This document shows positions 61,890 through 64,000 of a DNA stretch of 64,000 nucleotides, in pieces. Numbering within the stretch: the first letter of the stretch is position 1; each line of letters starts with the position of its first letter. The position numbers and the translations under genes are program-made. Origin of the DNA: Caballeronia sordidicola (GTDB lineage Bacteria; Pseudomonadota; Gammaproteobacteria; Burkholderiales; Burkholderiaceae); assembly GCF_000729995.1 (NCBI RefSeq), contig NZ_JNFG01000202.1:124001-188000 (forward strand), written 5' to 3'. Under the pieces are notes generated by a model that worked only from the letters and a program-made list of their open reading frames with translations, was not told where the DNA came from and ran no database searches.

Positions 61890-62653
61890 GATGCCACCGC
61901 TTCAAAGACGACGTCGAACGCGACGTTCTTGTTGATGCCCGCTTTGTCTTCTTCCCTCGCTAATTCCACGTTCATGTCGAACGCTTTTTCGGCCCCGACA
62001 GGTACCGCGAGCGAGTAAGTAACGCCGCTAAAAAAGTCCTCCGCCGACGTGACAAGCACTGATGCGTTCGGCCGGATTTGATAGCGCCGAAGGACCGCAC
62101 CTGCAACGTCGAGCTGCCGGCCAATCTCTTGATCCGAAATTCCCGCATGACGAAGAATGGCGTTGGCCGTCATGACTTCCTGGACTTGATTCTCATCCCA
62201 ATTGATGCGCATTTCTCTAGCCCTCTCGATGAACGAGGCTGCTTGCCCGATCGCGCCAGCCTTGTAGCCGACCTCGAGCAGCAGTGTGAAGTAACCTGTT
62301 TCCGGATGACCTGTTACCGCGTAAAGGCTTTGGGCGGCAGAAAACAAGCCCAAGTTCAAACGGTTTATCATCCAGTTTTCACGGTTCGAACCGGAGTTTC
62401 CCAGTCGAACGCTGTTCGCAAACGCAGTTTCAGTTCCTGCCAGGTCTCCAGCGAGACCCTTCCATGCGCCAGCTGCTTCCCAGGCAGCGCACGCGTCTAC
62501 CTTCATTATTGAATCAATCTCGATTTTGGTTTCCCGCCATTCCCGCACGAAAGGTGTCAACTGCGCTGAGTTGAAGTAGTGCGAAGTTGTTGCCTGGAGA
62601 GCGTTGATCCGATCGAAAATTTGTGCTGTCTTTGGTTGAGCTATCGCTTTCAT
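61886..62653 (-). CDS. unknown protein coupled to the HEPN gene
   Basis: A 255-residue soluble protein of unknown family. The first 170 residues look all-helical and may form TPR-like repeats (for example ACAAWEAAGAWKGLAGDLAG and GYFTLLLEVGYKAGAIGQAA). The C-terminal part (about 190-255) looks richer in beta structure: SGVTYSLAVPVGAEKAFDMN. There is no enzyme motif. AGGA five bases before ATG 62653 is a good ribosome site. It is the first gene of the two-gene unit and could be an inhibitor, sensor or partner of the HEPN protein. Confidence 0.7.
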   Translation of the reverse strand: MKAIAQPKTAQIFDRINALQATTSHYFNSAQLTPFVREWRETKIEIDSIMKVDACAAWEAAGAWKGLAGDLAGTETAFANSVRLGNSGSNRENWMINRLNLGLFSAAQSLYAVTGHPETGYFTLLLEVGYKAGAIGQAASFIERAREMRINWDENQVQEVMTANAILRHAGISDQEIGRQLDVAGAVLRRYQIRPNASVLVTSAEDFFSGVTYSLAVPVGAEKAFDMNVELAREEDKAGINKNVAFDVVFEAVAS

Positions 62654-63025
62654 TAGTCCTACTTTGCTGACATCAGGAGCGTACGCTGGTTAAGGATTTT
62701 TCGCCTGTCAAACGCGGACGTGCGAAAAAATAAATTTTTTGCTTAGTCATGCAAGTTGTTGTTGACAGCTTCTACGGGCGGTCCGACCAAGCATTGCGCG
62801 TATTGAAACCGGTGCAGTTAAGTGGTCGTTCGAGCGCCGAAGTGCCAAGACATTAGCCTACCGCGATGACTCAACGCAGTAACCCTGACTGGATGGCTAA
62901 CGCGGAGCTGGGCGCCATGTCCCGTTGTGCGTGCAGATCTTAAAAAGCAACCGTCCAAAAGCAAAAACGCCGGCATGCCGGCGTTTTTGCTTTATCTCTA
63001 ATGTCATGCAAGACCAATCACCCAA
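62654..63025. other. 372-bp intergenic region with the DUF883 terminator
   Basis: AT-rich near 62725-62740 (probable promoter of the HEPN cassette on the minus strand). Small frames at 62749-62856 (35 codons) and near 62865 have no features. At 62958-62993 a perfect 16-bp stem with a CATG loop forms a bidirectional terminator, the end of the DUF883 gene. Confidence 0.7.
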
Positions 63026-63394
63026 TCAGGATCGTCCCGCCAGGAATCCGACCAGCAGCGCGAGTCCCGCCACCGCGCCGAGCGTATGCCACGGCTTGTC
63101 GTGTACGAATTCATCGGCGTAACCGGCGGCGTCGTTCAGCCGCCCCGCAATGACCGAAGACGAACCGTCGAACTGGGCGCGCGCCGTTTTTAGCTTGGTT
63201 TGCAAGTCTTTGCGCAGCTTGTCCACGTCGATGTCTTTCGCATCGCGAATCGAACTGTCGAGGTCGTCGAGCAAACCGCGCAACTGCGTGCTGGCGGTAT
63301 CGACCGCGGCGCTTGCGCCCTGAACCGCGCGATGCCCCACTTTGGCCGCGCCATTGATGTTGCCATCGAGTGTGGAACGTGTGAATAGACCCAT
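63026..63394 (-). CDS. DUF883 (ElaB/YqjD) family membrane-anchored protein
   Basis: A 122-residue protein of the DUF883 family. Most of it is an amphipathic helix (VDTASTQLRGLLDDLDSSI and onward), ending in a membrane anchor GAVAGLALLVGFLAGRS. In Escherichia such proteins bind stationary-phase ribosomes at the membrane. GGAG six bases before ATG 63394 sets the start; the open frame to 63595 lies upstream of this site and is not family-like. Confidence 0.88.
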   Translation of the reverse strand: MGLFTRSTLDGNINGAAKVGHRAVQGASAAVDTASTQLRGLLDDLDSSIRDAKDIDVDKLRKDLQTKLKTARAQFDGSSSVIAGRLNDAAGYADEFVHDKPWHTLGAVAGLALLVGFLAGRS

Positions 63395-63530
63395 TTGCAG
63401 CTCCTTGACGTGTCGTTTGTTTGGATGCTCGTTGCAATCCACGCGCTCGGTGCAACGAGCGCGACTCTCTTGCAGGCCGAACAAAGCATGCAGCAGATTT
63501 CGTTCCTGCGCCATGATTCGCGTCACCCTG

Positions 63531-64000
63531 TCACTCTTCGACCAGCCCACCCAAATCCACCGTCCGCTCATTGCGCGCATGGCGCCGCATGGCAAGCCAC
63601 ATCATCAGGCAGATAAACACGCCGAACACTACGATAATCCATTCCACCGGCAGGTTGGTCGTCAGCAAAAGCGCGTACGCACCAAGCATCGACAAAACGG
63701 CGAGGTTCTGGTTGAAATTCTGAACCGCGATGGATGCCCCGGCGGATAGCAGCGTCGCACCGCGATGCTGGAGCATGGCGTTCATCGGCACGATGAAAAA
63801 GCCCGACAGCGCGCCTAACAGAATCATCAGCGGATACGCGCCCAGGATATAGAGCGGTGCGAACAGCGGGCCGATATGCACACCGGAGCCCGCCGGAAAC
63901 AGGTCCTTGTTATAGAAAGCCATACCGATGGCCACAGCACCTGTCACCACGCCGATCGGCAGGACCTTCAGCGAACTGCGCAACGGCACCCACGCGGCGG
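63531..64000 (-). CDS. lplT: lysophospholipid transporter LplT, C-terminal part (cut by window edge)
   Basis: About 156 C-terminal residues of an MFS transporter, continuing beyond the right edge. Several membrane helices are visible, with KDLFPAGSGVHIGPLFAPLY and LSGFFIVPMNAMLQHRGATL, and the last helix VEWIIVVFGVFICLMMW. These match LplT, which moves lysophospholipids across the inner membrane for re-acylation. Confidence 0.88.
   Translation of the reverse strand, partial: AAWVPLRSSLKVLPIGVVTGAVAIGMAFYNKDLFPAGSGVHIGPLFAPLYILGAYPLMILLGALSGFFIVPMNAMLQHRGATLLSAGASIAVQNFNQNLAVLSMLGAYALLLTTNLPVEWIIVVFGVFICLMMWLAMRRHARNERTVDLGGLVEE

Noticed and set aside
62749..62856. 35-codon frame beginning MQVVVDSFYGRSDQ
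   Set aside because: Too short, no clear ribosome site and no recognised homology. Noted only as a possible fragment.
61354..63058. Interpretation of the flanking copies as an integrase att-site or transposon target duplication
   Set aside because: The two copies are too diverged for a recent duplication, no integrase or transposase is present, and the similarity follows a gene 3' end plus terminator.
1..64000. tRNA, rRNA, riboswitch, CRISPR or insertion sequence
   Set aside because: Scanned by eye on both strands. No cloverleaf, regularly spaced repeats, transposase motifs or known riboswitch cores were found. A covariance-model search could still find small RNAs.

Overview
This is a 64 kb stretch of a high-GC Burkholderiaceae chromosome, most like Paraburkholderia or Caballeronia. 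The evidence is an aceE-aceF-lpdA operon with lipoyl domains on LpdA, a PHA phasin gene, an iscRSUA-hscBA-fdx-iscX cluster, the pyrG-kdsA-eno-ftsB and rnm-yciO-M50-trpS-dapA-bamC orders, and a Burkholderia-type intergenic repeat in front of lpdA. Most of it is conserved core. The accessory parts are a HigBA module and a small two-gene HEPN cassette.

Layout. 1-2885 (minus): FixL/DctS-like sensor kinase and FixJ-like regulator, the regulator cut by the left edge. 3196-9977 (plus): pyruvate dehydrogenase complex. 10199-12049: phasin gene with a recognisable promoter and a pair of operator-like repeats, divergent from a histone-deacetylase-fold hydrolase. 12504-16616: PBP7-type peptidase, IclR regulator, secreted or lipoprotein genes and a low-molecular-weight tyrosine phosphatase. 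16687-22737: complete isc operon behind two tandem type-1 IscR sites. 22846-29815 (minus): glycine-zipper protein, lysS, prfB with a programmed +1 frameshift, recJ, and an RpfE-like protein. 30131-30756: HigBA with a palindromic operator. 31197-37555: lolC/lolD, TatD nuclease, comEC, hydrolase. 37730-42623: pyrG, kdsA, a decayed DUF1330 gene, eno, ftsB. 42731-44750 (minus): lipoprotein, Hsp33, gamma carbonic anhydrase-like protein. 45135-54485 (plus): DUF455 ferritin-like protein, hydrolase, RNase AM, YciO, M50 protease, trpS, methyltransferase, dapA, bamC, YycJ-type hydrolase. 54730-64000: Ala/Ser-rich lipoprotein, ribosomal oxygenase, SlyD-type PPIase, a divergent phosphoesterase-like protein, mutS, the HEPN cassette, a DUF883 membrane protein and the end of lplT.

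How genes work together. The PDH genes feed acetyl-CoA to central metabolism and, in a PHA producer, to polymer whose granules carry the phasin. The isc genes form one iron-sulfur assembly line under IscR feedback. pyrG-kdsA-eno-ftsB joins nucleotide, KDO and glycolytic supply to division. lolCD, bamC, lplT and the lipoprotein genes serve the envelope.

The most unusual points are: (1) the HEPN plus 255-aa cassette, which sits between an intact DUF883 gene and a degraded copy of that gene's 3' end and terminator; (2) an LpdA with two lipoyl domains, the inner one nearly a copy of the AceF domain; (3) a DUF1330 pseudogene between kdsA and eno; (4) paired operators in front of phaP and iscR. No rRNA, tRNA, CRISPR array, insertion sequence or prophage was recognised.
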